From contig JAZBRS010000026.1 in the NCBI GenBank assembly GCA_037176725.1, positions 105,755,501-105,819,500 of the forward strand: a DNA stretch of 64,000 nucleotides. Reading direction: 5' to 3'. Positions 22,928-34,842 of this stretch are shown in pieces; position 1 is the first letter of the stretch; the number at the start of each line of letters is the position of its first letter. This DNA comes from Posidonia oceanica. Taxonomy: Eukaryota > Streptophyta > Magnoliopsida > Alismatales > Posidoniaceae. The notes under the pieces are model-generated. The model did not search any database. It had not been told where the DNA came from and worked only from the letters and a program-made list of their open reading frames with translations. The position numbers and the translations under genes were made by a program.

Positions 22928-23236
22928 CTGCATGATGTGAATTTTAATTAACCGCAAGTGCACGGTGTACTATGTAGTACGTATGCAAAATACGGGTCGA
23001 TTCCACAGAAAATAATGTTTATAAACAAAGACTTATTATCAACTATTGAAAGGGGGATTTAGATTGATGATGATTAAGAACTACAAATAGAAGATATAAT
23101 CAAACTAATTAAAACAAACCTAGGGCTTTGAATCCAATTATTTAAAATCCAACATGCATGATTAAATCCACTCTTGTCTCTTTTCATGATCTAAATAGTT
23201 TACTCAATGATTCTTATCCTAACAAGCATAACATAT

Positions 23237-26200
23237 TGTAGTAATCCCGATCGGAATCAGGCTCACTATTAGCGGCGATTGGATCCGAGGAAGAGGCTCA
23301 ACTCGAAAACACTTAAAATCGAGGAGAAAAGGGAAAGATAAGACAAATCAGAGTCGCCACCATGTCTATTAACGGAAGACAAGGAAAACCGAGGGAAATG
23401 CGTGAATTAACGTGCAAAACCAAGCAAGAAATGCAAAGCAAAGCAATGCGAAGGGAAACAAATGCAAATACATGCAAATGAGATGACTCTAGCCTAGGAT
23501 AAGGGCAATATGGTCATTGCGGGCCAAAAGACAGGGCAAGGACTCCTGTTACGCGCGGGGAAGGTGTTAGGCACCCCCGACACGCCCGAGAATCGGTCTT
23601 TCTAGGCTTACGCTCGCATACGCAGGGAAATGCAGGTTTGAATGCCTATGTGCCTATGAATGCCTAAATGAATGCTCAAGGTGTGCTCTAAGTGGGAAAA
23701 TGCAAGGCAGGAAAGTAAACGTGCTCCCTAAGTGCTCAGCTACGCTGTCCGTGTTCCGAACCAGGCGAAACCTAGCTCGTGAGAACTCCAGGCTGTAAGC
23801 ATCACAGCCCTATATGCAAATGCAGACGAGAAAGCAAAACAACGTTAAAATCATGCAATGCGATCGACATGCAAGAGAAAACGGCGTAAAACACGCAAAA
23901 CGAGGCGAGAAACAAGAACGCACACAAAACGGTGCAAAAGGACGAAACTGGTGCGCAAAACAAGCGAAAAAAGCTAGGCGGCACGCAAAACGAGACAACA
24001 AAACAGAATGGCACGTAAAACGGTGCAAAAAGGCGATAACGGGCACGCGAAATGGTGCCAAAACCAAACGAACGCGCAAAACGGCGCAAAAGCAAAGCAG
24101 GCACGCAAGACGGTGCCAAAACAGCGAAACAAAACCCCGGAAAAGCTATGCGGATGCTAATGCAAAGAAAAAGATCAGAAGAAGCCAAAGAGAGGTAAAA
24201 CAGCGTGTGTGTGAGAACAGACGCTGTTCGGGGCCACACAGAGTAGGTGTAAAGACCTACAAAGGGGAGAGTGAGCAAACGGAGGGATTACCGCTTCTTT
24301 GTGATCGTTTCCCACTAAACCGCTCCACGGTGTGTCTCGCACACTGCCCAAAGCTCGCGATGCGATCGGATCGTGGAAAAGGGGGAAAAAATTCGCATTA
24401 AGTGGTGAGCCCAGGGAAAACACGACACAAAACACTCAGGGGTACGCGAAACGGGGATTGGAATTGATAGACAAGAAGAAGAGGTCCTATTCTACATGCT
24501 CAAAGAGACCAAAAGCGAAAACGAGGCAAACTATGCAAATGGCATGCGAATGAATGCAATGTAGGGGTTCAGGAGGACATACCTGGAAATCCTGGGGTCT
24601 GATCTGAAATCTGCCTGGTCCATGCTGAAGAGCGCCTCACTGCGGTCGCCTGGGCAGCTTGCCTGAGAAGATCCAACGGCCGGATTGGAAGATATCGCAG
24701 CTTCAGGGCAGAAGGGCCAGAATAGGAGAGAAGAACAGATCTAAGTGGTCAGGAGGTCCTAGGGGTGTGCAAAAGGGTCCTCCCAGGTGGATGGGAGCTA
24801 AGGGGGCTCTGGTGTGTGCAAAGGAATGCCAGATGCAAGACTAAATGGATGCAAATGCATGCAAGAAGCAAGAAAAGACTAGGAGGGAATTTTTAGAAAA
24901 GTAGAGATTCAAAAGCTATTTTTGAAAAGAGAGGGGGTTTAAATGCAAATTTTTGAAAAGGATGGGGCTTACAGGCAGGGATTCTGAGAACAGGAGGTGA
25001 TAGAGGGTAGTTTTGCAAAAAAATAGGCTTCAGAACACAGCTTTTAAAAGTAGGTATGCATCAGAGGAAGTTTTGAAAGCAAATGGCAAGCAGAATGCAA
25101 TTTTTAAAAACATCAGGGGCTAAAATGCAATTTTTCCAGAAAACAGGGTTCTGGGGAGTCTGGGAATGCAGGTGGAAGGTCTACATGCAATTTTGCAAGC
25201 ATAGGAGCTAAGATGCAACTTTGGGGCAAAACAGTCTTTTTTACATGACTTTAAAGTGATGCAAGGACCTATGTGTCATTTTTAAATCATGCAAGGGTCA
25301 AGTATGCAATTTTAGATGCAAAGGGGTTCGGAAATCAAGGTCTGGGGACTGACATGCAATTTTTGAAAATGCAAGGTTGAAAATGCAATGCAATAAGCTA
25401 AGATGTATGCAAAATGGTTACTATGCATTTAAAATGGACCTAGATGCAAAAATGAAAAATCAGAGGGGCAAACATGCAATACAGTATGCAAAAAATTTAA
25501 ATTAAGACCTAAGTTCTACATTGCAATGGATCAGACAGCAAAAATGAAAAAAAACAGGGATACAGAATGCAATATAATAAGGCAAACTATGCACATTAAG
25601 ATTGCATGAACTACTGTAGGACCTGGATGCAAAAATTGAAAGCAGAAGGGCTGGAACAAAATTTTTTACAACTAGTAAGCACAGTAAGTGGACTATCATG
25701 CAAATATTAAAAACCATAAACAGATCTTGCAATTCAACATAGTTTTAGATCAGAATAATATAAAACTTAACATGCTTCGGACCCAAACGCAATAATCAGA
25801 AACTTAAATAAAAGAAATGCAATGCAAGGAAAATTATGTAAGTTAACAACAAAAAGAAAGAAAACAAAGGGAGAAGAAGACTTACAGTGGAGGAGGAGGA
25901 GCTCGCCGGCGATTCTCCTGGACCGGTGGAGGAGAGGCGACGCGGGGCAGCGGAGCGTGGGGCAAGGTCGGCGGGGTGCGACGGAGGCGGAGGGGACCTG
26001 CGGCGGAGCTTCGGCGGCGGCGGGCGTGCGTGTGGAAGCTGCTGTCCTCGTAGCGCCGGCGACCGGTGCCGGAGAAGAAGGTGAACTCCGGCGAGGGCTT
26101 GCGGGCGGCACAGGTGACGAAAAGCCTCGGAGAAAAGCCGAGGAGCAAGAGGGAGACGAGGGGAATCCGGGGGAGGTCTGCTTCGGCCCTCACGCGCGCC

Positions 26201-28869
26201 GGAAAAGCCCACCCACCTTGGTGGCTTTCGGCCGGCCGGAGAGAAGTGGGGACGGCGGAGGGCGGCGGTTGCTGTGCTGGGGAGCCTTGGGGACGTCTCC
26301 GGAGGCCCGAGGAGGATGACGGAGGTTCCAGAAGGGTCTTCTACGGCCTGGAGCAAGATTTGGTTCAACCGGAGCTCTACTGTGAAGGCCGAGGTGGATA
26401 CGGCGATGTGCGGCACTCCAAGGCGAGGCGAAGGCACGAACGGCTAGGTGGTTGTTCGGGGAGTGCGTGGGAGGAAACAGAAGTGGATTTCACTGAGTGT
26501 GGAGGAAGTTATGGATGTTTGAAGATTTTGGCAAAAAAGAGGACCCAAGTGTTTGTAGTGGAATGCGGTGGCTGTGGGAGGTTTCGGGGTGAGATATCGG
26601 GTGGGTTGTGAAGGTGGGAACTTGGTGAGTACGGTGGTGGAGTTTGGGAATTTTTGGATGCTCGTGGTGGTGGGTTTGCAAAGAAGAAGGTCGCTCTGAG
26701 CTTGTTTGGGTGCTGGCTACTTCGGGGAAGGATTCCGGCAAGGATTGGGGGTCTTTTTGGGTTCTGGAAGAAGGGTGAGAGAGCTGGTGACTTCCTCTTC
26801 GCAGGTGTGTCGGCCGAACTCCCTTCTGAATCCAAAATCCCAAGTTTTGATCCCTCCAAACTTGCTGGTTTCCAACAGTCAAAAAGAGAAGGGATGGGTT
26901 GCTGTCCTTGGTTTCAGGCCACAGGGTAGGGTGGTGATGGTGGTCGTGGGTCGTGGGTGATGGTGGGAAGTCAAGGTGGTGTCAGGGAGGTTTGAAAAAA
27001 AAGAAAACCAATGAGGGAGGCTGCTGTCGTTTTTTGCTGTGAGAGGAGGAGAGGAATGGAAGAAGAAGAAGGGAAGGAGGGAAGAAGAAGGAGAAGTGGT
27101 CGGCTGTGGGCTGGGCCTTGAGCACAGTAAAAAAAGAAAAGAAAATGAAGGGGAGGAAGAGAGGAATGAGAAGTGGGAAAGAAAGGAAGGAAGAAGAAGA
27201 AAGGAAGAGAAAGGAAATAAAATTTAGAAGAAAAAATAAATTAAAAATAAGTAAAAATACTAGAAAAGTTGTGTTGTGAGTTAGGATTTTAATTAGATTT
27301 TTAGTGACTGTTTTTAGGTTAATTAGTGTGTTTTGGGCTTGATTAGGGTTTTAAGGTTTTGTTTTGTTCTTAATTTGTTTTCCATTTGATTAAGTGTTTG
27401 TTAAATCTTTTTAAATTGTTTTTAAAAATTGTGTTTCCCTTGTTGGACACTTAGAATATTGATTAGGATTTTTTTTAGGATTTATTTTCGTATTAATCAG
27501 GGTTGGTTTTGGGTTTTTAAGTCTTAGTCTTTTTAGGGTTTTTCTTTCTTAAGTCTTTTGGATTAGGTTTTTTAATTTTTATTTGTTGATTTTTCTTGAT
27601 GTTTTTTAATTAGGTTTCTCTTGTTTGATTAAGAGTCTTCAAGTCTTTTTGATGTGTTCTTCATTCTTTTTAATTGAGTTCTCAAATTGTTTTTCTTAGG
27701 TTTGTTAAGTTAAGCTTTTTCTTTCATTAATTACTTATCTTAGTGTTCTTAACTGTTTCACTTCTTTTTTAGGATTTGTTTTTTAATTCTTTTGGTAGGG
27801 TTTTCGCTTTTGGTGGGTCTTGATTTTGTTTTAGTTTTTTCCTAGATTTTTCGGTATTTTATTTTGGTTTGTTTCGCATTTTTTAGTTTGCATGCTTGAT
27901 TTTCTTTTTAGCTTAGTTTAGTTAAGTTTAAGTTTTTAATTGCTTGCTTAATGTTTTTTAATTGTTTCTCTTAGAGTTCTGGTTTGTCTTTTTTATGTTT
28001 TGGAATTTTACAGATTTTTAGGGGTTTTTATGGGTTTTTGCAAAAGAAAGAAAAGGAAAAGAGAAGGAGGAAGGAAATGGAAAAAGGGAGAAATAAAAGG
28101 GAAAGAGATGAGTTGGAGGGAAATGATTTTTTAAAATTCAGGGAAAATGCTAAAAATAAAATAAAAATAGGAATAAGATAGAGAAGGGATAGAAGCACAA
28201 AGAGGGCCCACAGCCAGGCCAGGGAAAGGGCAAGAAGGGGATGAGAAGGGAGATGATAATCAGGAGAGAGAGAGGAGAGAGAAAATGATAATCCTAGAGA
28301 GAGAAAAGGATAATTTGGGTGAATGGAGGTCTTAGAGGTCTTGGAATGGGATGAAAATTGGCGAGTGGGTAGTCTAGGACTTAAGGTATTGGGTCTAAGG
28401 TTTTGGTTTGATTCTAAGAAGGTTTCGGAGGGGTTTCAAGGTGTAGAAAAAGGGGAAATTCGCCTAGGTTTTCTAGGGTTTTTGGGAATGGGTTAGGTTT
28501 AGAAATTTCTAGGTTCTAGAGTAGGTTTGCTGAGTAGGTGTTGGTGGATTTTCCTATGGATTTTGGTCAAGTTTTGCGCTCGGGAAGAGGGGTAAAGGCT
28601 TAGGTCAAGTTGGCTGGTTTTGAAGGATAGAAAGGAGGGTTAGGGTTTGGTTTTGGCTTGGGTTTTGGATGGTTTCAGGGTAAGGTTTTGGGATGGTTTC
28701 AGGATAAGGTTTTGGAGTTAGAAAATGGGTGTGGTTCTAGGTTTGGCTTTGAGGTTTGAGCTGGAGTTTTGATTTGGGAAGAAGGATGAAGAGGAATATG
28801 CGATTTTGGGTTTTTCCTAGCCGCTAGAGAGATCTGCCGATTCAGCCTTGTCGAAATGGAGTGTCAACA
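23237..28869 (-). mobile_element. Giant solo LTR X3 (5.6 kb), inserted in Z
   Basis: On the minus strand it starts TGTTGACACTCCATTTCGAC and ends GGGATTACTACA, the same ends as X2. It is flanked by a perfect duplication CATAT (23232-23236 and 28870-28874). The layout mirrors X2: shared core with CAGAGTCGCCACC near 23350 and GGAAGGTGTTAGGCACCCCC near 23560, a decayed 30-bp minisatellite (23880-24120), a TGCAAATTT-rich region, GC-rich block (25870-26470), purine-rich tract (27030-27230), T-rich tract, and AACCCTAG-type words near its 5' end. No coding domain was recognised. Confidence 0.82.
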
Positions 28870-29509
28870 CATATATGCAAAGTACTATAGATTATCAAGT
28901 TCTAAGATAAAATCACACAAAATAAACTAAATCAAATGATATACGATAGATCTGCGATTATATACACAACCCCAAAGTATTCTTCCCTAAGCATAGACTA
29001 AAAAGATATTATCAATATTAATCTATCAAAGTTTATCGAATAATGAATGATCCATGTCATATACATCCAGTCGACATAATAATAGCATTTAAGCATGAGA
29101 AGACAAAGAGAAACCAATCACAACATATGAACATACCTAAACTTCATCTAAGCCCTAGATCTAAGAACTTAGCCACACATGATAATGGAAAACATAAAAC
29201 TAAAAGAAAGGGAAAGAGAAGAACAAGACATAATTAATAGAAAGAAAATGAACTTCTATTGATAAAAATACCTTGATTACAGAAACTAAGCTTGAAGAAC
29301 TCTAAACAATGGAGGAAGAAAACTTAAGCCTAATGTTGAAGATTCAGGATCCCCTAGGATTTACACAATGGGTCCCTTTTATAGGTTTACAAGGCTTGGC
29401 CGTTACATAAACAAATCCGGATACAAATGAGGAAACTGAATTTCAATTACAAGATATTTCCAAGATATTTCTGTGATTGCCAAAGATAGAGTCAACATGA
29501 TCTCCTATG

Positions 29510-29556
29510 GGCGCCTGGGAGGCGCCAGTTGTGCACTTGGGCGCCTCCCAGGCGCC
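29510..29556. repeat. GC-rich perfect hairpin in Z
   Basis: GGCGCCTGGGAGGCGCC (29510-29526) and its exact reverse complement (29540-29556) are separated by 13 bases. Each arm is itself flanked by GGCGCC on both sides, so alternative foldings exist. It stands out in an otherwise AT-rich LTR. Confidence 0.9.
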
Positions 29557-29844
29557 AGTCTGGCCTGAGTTGGCTTCCACTTGGTTGATTCTGTTGCCTT
29601 GTCTTCCTCCTTATGTTCACACACGTGGAAAAGATATATTTGATATCTTGCACGAATTTCCATTTCTTTTATCCTTGGATTTGCATTGCTTTTTGTCTTT
29701 TATCATTTTTCCTCCTTTTCCTCTTTTCTCTTCAGGTCCAAAGTTCCTGTATAAATTGCAAAAATACCTCGAGTAATATTATTTATGAACAAAAGAGATA
29801 AATATGGGCATAAAATATGTAAGAATAATGTGCTAATCACTGCA

Positions 29845-31617
29845 GTGGTGTTCGTGCTGAAGCTTTGGCGACACTACCTGTAAGGGGAGCAGTTTGAGAT
29901 CTACACGGATCACAAGAGTCTGAAGTATATATTTACTCAGAAGGACCTCAACATGCGGCAGCGGAGGTGGGTGGAGTATCTCAAGGACTATGATTTCAGT
30001 TTGTCCTACCACTCTGTGAAGGCCAACGTGGTCGCCGATGCTCTGAGTCGGCGTACGCACGTTATGGCTAGCCTGATGGTCAAGGAGTGGACCATGTTGG
30101 AGGATCTGGTTGACTATGGACTCAAGAGACTACATCGGGGAGCAGGCGGTGCCTATATGGCGAGCTTGTCTGTTCGTCCCAAGCTAGTGGAGTTCATTGT
30201 TACTTGTCAGCAGACAGACTCTTTCTTTCAGGCGACTGTTGAGAAGTTGCACGTTGGGGAAGCGCCGGACTTTTCTCTTGGCGTACATGGAGAGCTGAGG
30301 TTTGATCAGCGCTTGTTTGTGACCCAGTATGAGGAGGCCAGGCGGAGGTTACTGGATGAAGTTCATAGATCTAAGTATACCGTCCACCTAGGATCCACGA
30401 AGATGTATCGGGATCTGAAGTAGAATTTTTGGTGGCCTGGCATGAAGAGAGAAGTTGCTGACTATGTGGCAAGGTGTGTGACCTGCCAGCTAGTCAAGGC
30501 AGAGCACTAGAGACCTGGAGGAACTCTTCAGCCGTTGAGTATACTGGAATGGAAATGGGAGTACATCTCTATGGATTTTGTGACTGAGTTGCCGCGTTCT
30601 CCGAGGAAGAACGATACCGTGTGGGTGATCGTTGATCGGCTAACCCAGTCAGCTCATTTTCTTGCTATCCGAGTGAATCTTCCTTTACGGCGGTTGGCAG
30701 AACTGTACGTATCGGAGATCGTTCGGCTGCATGGTGTTCCTGTATCCATTGTGTCTGATAGAGACACGCGGTTTACCTCAAGGTTCTGGAGGACTCTGCA
30801 GGAGGCTTTTGGCACGGTACTTAATTTTAGTACAGCTTTCCACCATCAGTCGGATGGCCAGACAGAGATGACTATCCAGACTCTGGAAGATATGTTGAGA
30901 GCTTGTGTCCTGAATTTGCAAGGAAGTTGGGAGGACCACCTGCCGTTGGTTGAGTTTGCTTACAACAATAGCTACCACTCTAGCATCGGGATGGCACCAT
31001 ACGAGGCTTTGTATGGTAGGTTCTGCAGATCCCCGGTTTGCTGGAGCGAGGTAGGTGAGCGGCAGCTTCTTGGTTCGGAGTTTGTGCAGTAGTATGCGGA
31101 CAAGGTGGACTTGATCCGCAGAAGGCTTCTGACTGCACAGAGTCGGAAGAAGAATTATGCTGACCGGAGGCGGAGACCGTTGGAGTTTCTGGTGGGAGAC
31201 TTTGTGTTCTTGAAGGTTTCATCGACCAAGGGCGTGAAGAGGTTTGGCAAGCGTGGGAAGCTGAGTCCCCGCTATATTGGCCTGTAACAGATTACGCAAT
31301 GGGTTGGTGAAGTTGCCTATAGATTGGCCCTACCACTAGAGCTGTCGGCAGTGCACAGCGTGTTCCACGTCTCCATGCTGAGGAAGTGTCTGGCTGATGT
31401 TTCGCAGGTGATCCCAGTTCAGCCAGAGGTGCTCCAGGAAGATCTCTCATTTGTTGAGGAGGCTGTCCAGATTGTTGATCGCAGAGAACAAGTGTTGCGG
31501 AATAAGGTGATTCCGCTGGTTCTTGTGAGATGGCAGCATCATGGAGCAGAAGAGGCCACTAGGGAGCGCGAGGATGGCATCCTTGCTCGATACCCGCATC
31601 TCTTCGCCTACCATTGA
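29845..31617 (+). pseudogene. Y RNase H end, integrase and chromodomain-like tail (degenerate)
   Basis: This continues the frame cut by Z. The RNase H end has Y-T-D-H-K-S-L-K-Y near 29905 and A-D-A-L-S-R-R near 30040. The integrase zinc module (about 30357-30490) has H-R-S-K-Y-T-V-H and C-V-T-C. The catalytic core (about 30560-30900) has D in M-D-F-V-T-E, D in V-S-D-R-D-T-R-F and E in D-G-Q-T-E. The tail, V-L-V-R-W-Q-H-H-G-A-E-E-A-T near 31520, resembles the short chromodomain-like motif of Tekay elements, which may guide integration to heterochromatin. Stops: TAA near 29881, TAG at 30421, 30508 and 31090, TAA near 31285. The frame then ends with TGA at 31615-31617. The copy is inactive. Confidence 0.92.
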
Positions 31618-31652
31618 TTTCGAGGGCGAAATCCTTTTTTAGGTGTTTATGA

Positions 31653-31882
31653 TGTAACACCTGGGAATTCATTTCATTGTAATTATGCTTGTTTAATGAA
31701 TTCCTTGGCTTTGGTCGGGTGTTATTGGCCTCGCAGGCCCCACCTGAGTTGTTGTGGGCCTCATCTGTGGTTTGTGTGGGTCTCCACCTGTTTTGTTGTG
31801 GTGGACTCCCACTTGTGGTGGTTGGTGGAACAGATTGTGGTCTGGTCCTTGTGTGTTTCTCTCTCTCTCTCTTTCTCTCCCT

Positions 31883-31913
<31 letters not shown>

Positions 31914-34698
31914 CTTTCCTCTCTCTCTCCTTCCCACCTCCTCCCCCTCACGTGCCACTTCCCCTTTCTCTCTTCCCTTCCCCCTCCCCTCACGTGCGTC
32001 TCCCCTCCTCCCACACGCGCGGCTCCCTCCCCCTCCCCGGCTCGTGCCCTCTTCCTCCTCTCTCGTGCGGTGCCCTAGCCGGGCAGCCCTCTCCTCCTCT
32101 CCTCTCTCCCCACCGATCTCTCCCCCTCCTTCCTCTCCCTCCCTCCTCCTCCCCTCCTTCTTCCCCTCCCGTCCCCTCCTCCTTCCTCCTCTTCCTCTCC
32201 GCTGGTGGTTGGCGGCTGTGGTGGTGGCCAGCGTGTGGTGGCAGCCGGTGGTGCGGTGAGCGACCTCCGGTCGGCTTCCCGGTGGAGCAGCGTGCTCAGT
32301 GTGCATGTGGACCGCTGGTGGACGGAGGTTGTCCCTTTGTCCCAAGGTACACGTCTCACCCTAGGAGCCTTAATATTGTAGAATTTGCCTTGCATGCTTC
32401 TCTTGCCATGATTTGTATGTTATATTTAAGTTTGGCAATTTTTAGGGATTTATATGCATTTAGGCGAATTTAATTGGCTTCAGTAGGTTTATGGCTTGTA
32501 TGTGGTTTTTCACCCTTTGATGAGGGTGAATGCTCTCAAATGGCTTGATTATGGTTTTATTGTGTGCCTTGCCATGTTTATATGCTATGGTAGAGATTTG
32601 GTAATTTTTAGAGATTTATTGTGGTTTTTGGCCGAATTATGGCCCGAATGATTTAAATGCTTGAATTATGGTTTCCCGGTGAATTTTGGTGTTTTGGGCC
32701 TCGAATTGAAGCGATTGAGATATATTTGTGTTGCTCGAGCTGAGACGCTCGTTTGCATGTGTTGCGCGTTCGGTTTGGCGCGGATTTGATATTGTTTCGG
32801 GGTTTTTATGGAATTCGACTTAAGTTTTGGATTTCTGGTGTTTTCTCGTGTTGCGTGCCTCGGAATGACATATCGAGGGTATGGTTGCATTCCTTGTTTT
32901 ATTCCAAAGATTCCGGTACATGGAACGCTCGTTTTCGAGTTTGTTTCGGGCGATCGGGGGTTTAAGTCGGTTCTTTAAGTTTTCTGAACTGACTTGGAAC
33001 GGAGCCCTGTTGGTAGAACGGAGTCCCGTTTTCCCCTGGTCCGGAGTTCCGTTTGTGGAACGGAGTCCCGTTTTTCCTTGGTCTGAAGTCCCATTTTCAG
33101 GTAGAGCCCCGTTTGCTGTAGCAAAACGGAGCGCCGGTCCAAGATGGAACTTTGTTCCAGTGCTGAGTTGTGAACCTTAGCCTTGATCCTGCATTCCGGT
33201 GATTTTCGGCATGTTGAATCAGAGGCTGAGTGTTTTCTCAGCGAGTGTTTTCCAATGTGGTTTCCGTCGGTTGGTTTTTGGACTTTTGTGCTTTAGCCCA
33301 CGATATTTGATAAATATTTTCAAACAGATTTTTGAGGAAAATATGACTGGTTTGCAAATGGTTTTGCCGAGATTTTCCGTGGCTGAAAACCTGGGAGTTG
33401 TGTTTGCTGGATCCGGGAATGCGACGGCATTCCTGGTGTGTCGTACACTTCGCTTGGGTTGAGGTTTGGGGGTCGGGGTGCGGGCCATACCTAGCGGTAT
33501 CGTGGTAGCGGACTCGGGAGGTATGATACTCCTGCGTAGCTGGGCGTGATACCTTAGTTGTTCTAGGCACCGGGACTCGCCTTGTTTTGGGTGCCGGCTG
33601 AGCCTAGGGGTTGGAGCCTCTAGTGGTTCGGGGCACTGGTGCTGGCTGAACCTAGGGGTTGGAGCCTCTAGTGGTTCGGAGCACTGAGTTGAAGTCGTCG
33701 TATATTAGGCGTGCCTTGTGGTTTGTCCTGAGCGAGGACAGCTCGCCCAGTTGGGTGAGTAACTTCCCTGGTGAGGGATTGCTTTTGAGGCGTCTCTAGT
33801 GACGAGATGCCGGGACGGACACGCTCCTCCACAGGGCAGGTGTTCGTGGCAGTGCAGTGAGCTGCAGGGGTGAGTCCCTGGCTACTGCTTGAGGCGAGAT
33901 CGGTTCCTTGGCACTAGGCAATACGATCAGTTGTGGTTTTGTGCCCGTGGGGCTATGTTTTGTTTGTTGCTGGCCGTATTAGGCCTTGAGCTTTGCCTGA
34001 GTTTCGGGCTTTGTGAGTTTTGCTGTGTTTGGGCCATATTGAGCCAGTTGCTTTCCGCCTGTGTATGGCGTGAGTTTGTGGTTTGTGTTTTGGGCCGTAT
34101 TAGGCCAGATGTTTTCCCGTCTAGTTATGGCGTGTAGTTTTGGTTTTGAGCTTTGGGCCGGTGGGCCGTTATATTGATTGTGATTTAGTTTTGCAAGGTA
34201 TTTCCACCTTGTCTTGGCAAATGGGCCAAGTGTTTTCCCAGCCTAAGGGGTTGGAGGGTTTTGTCGTGGTTTTGAGGTTTTGGACCGGTGGACCGTGGCT
34301 TTGTGTTTATATTTCTGGAAACGCCTATCTTCCTCGGTTTTAGCTTGTGGACTTTGGGAAGGGTGTTTTATTATTTATATTGCTTGTTGTGGACCCAGAT
34401 TTTGGGTTACCGGTTGTGCCGTATTTGAGGTTTTCTACCGGCTTCTCGCGTGATTTTGCGAGGTGTGTGCTGAGTGACGATTTCTAGGTCACTCACGTGT
34501 GCTTGTTTGGTTTTCAAGTACAGATGATTAGCTGATTTGGAGTCTAGTGCATATAGAGGGAGTCACGTAGCTGTCCACTGCAGGTTCCTGGCATTGATAT
34601 TGTTGTTAGCCTAGTGGTTTGTTGTAAAATTGTTGTATTTAATTAAATTTAAATTTGTTGAGCTGTAGGTTTTGTTGGTAGCGACTCAGGTCGTTACA
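31653..34698 (+). repeat. 3' LTR of element Y
   Basis: It begins TGTAACACCTGGGAATTC and ends GACTCAGGTCGTTACA, followed by the duplicated GTGGG. The expected purine-rich tract just upstream (31620-31652) is decayed to a T-rich AGGTGTTTATGA. It contains the (CT)n tract at about 31855-32180 and a shortened form of the about 40-bp minisatellite (32995-33130). Confidence 0.93.
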
Positions 34699-34703
34699 GT
34701 GGG

Positions 34704-34842
34704 TATGACCTTGGGTTTCTAGGGTTTAGGGTTTCTAGGGTTTGGGGTTTCTACCTAGGTTTAGAGAGTGTGTTTTCTAGGGTTTCCTTCCACCAGAGAG
34801 AGAGCCATTAACACAAAAAACGAAAAAAATGGGGTGACTACA
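34704..34842 (-). mobile_element. Solo LTR X1, right portion
   Basis: This is the 139-bp remainder of X1 beyond the right target-site copy of Y. It contains several AGGGTTT words (GGGTTTCTAGGGTTTAGGGTTT) and ends AAATGGGGTGACTACA. On the minus strand that is TGTAGTCACCCCATTT, like the starts of X4 (TGTAGACACCCC) and X2/X3 (TGTTGACACC). Confidence 0.78.

Larger units (their letters stand above)
22933..29839 (+). mobile_element. Solo LTR Z in Y RNase H (with X3 nested)
   Basis: The ends are TGATGTGAATTTTAATTAACCGC and GTGCTAATCA, flanked by a perfect duplication CTGCA (22928-22932 and 29840-29844). Z itself is 304 bp (22933-23236) plus 965 bp (28875-29839), about 1.27 kb, with X3 between. The start, with CCGCAAGTGCACGG...GGGTCGATTCCACAG, is of a type common at plant LTR starts. 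No internal domains are present, so it is a solo LTR of an element I cannot assign. Removing it rejoins the RNase H frame (E-M-A then A-V-V-F). Confidence 0.85.
10611..34698 (+). mobile_element. Ty3/gypsy Tekay/Del-like retrotransposon Y (with nested inserts)
   Basis: A full-length element with two LTRs (10611-13676, 3066 bp; 31653-34698, 3046 bp), both TGTAACA...TACA, flanked by the perfect 5-bp duplication GTGGG (10606-10610 and 34699-34703). The order is LTR, primer-binding site, gag, protease, reverse transcriptase, RNase H, integrase, chromodomain-like end, LTR: Ty3/gypsy chromovirus order. The 3-kb LTRs and the integrase and C-terminal sequence suggest the Tekay/Del lineage. Insertions X2 (15056-21203) and Z with nested X3 (22933-29839) account for about 13 kb; without them Y is about 11 kb. 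Premature stops in every domain and a frameshift in RT make it non-autonomous. Confidence 0.93.
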
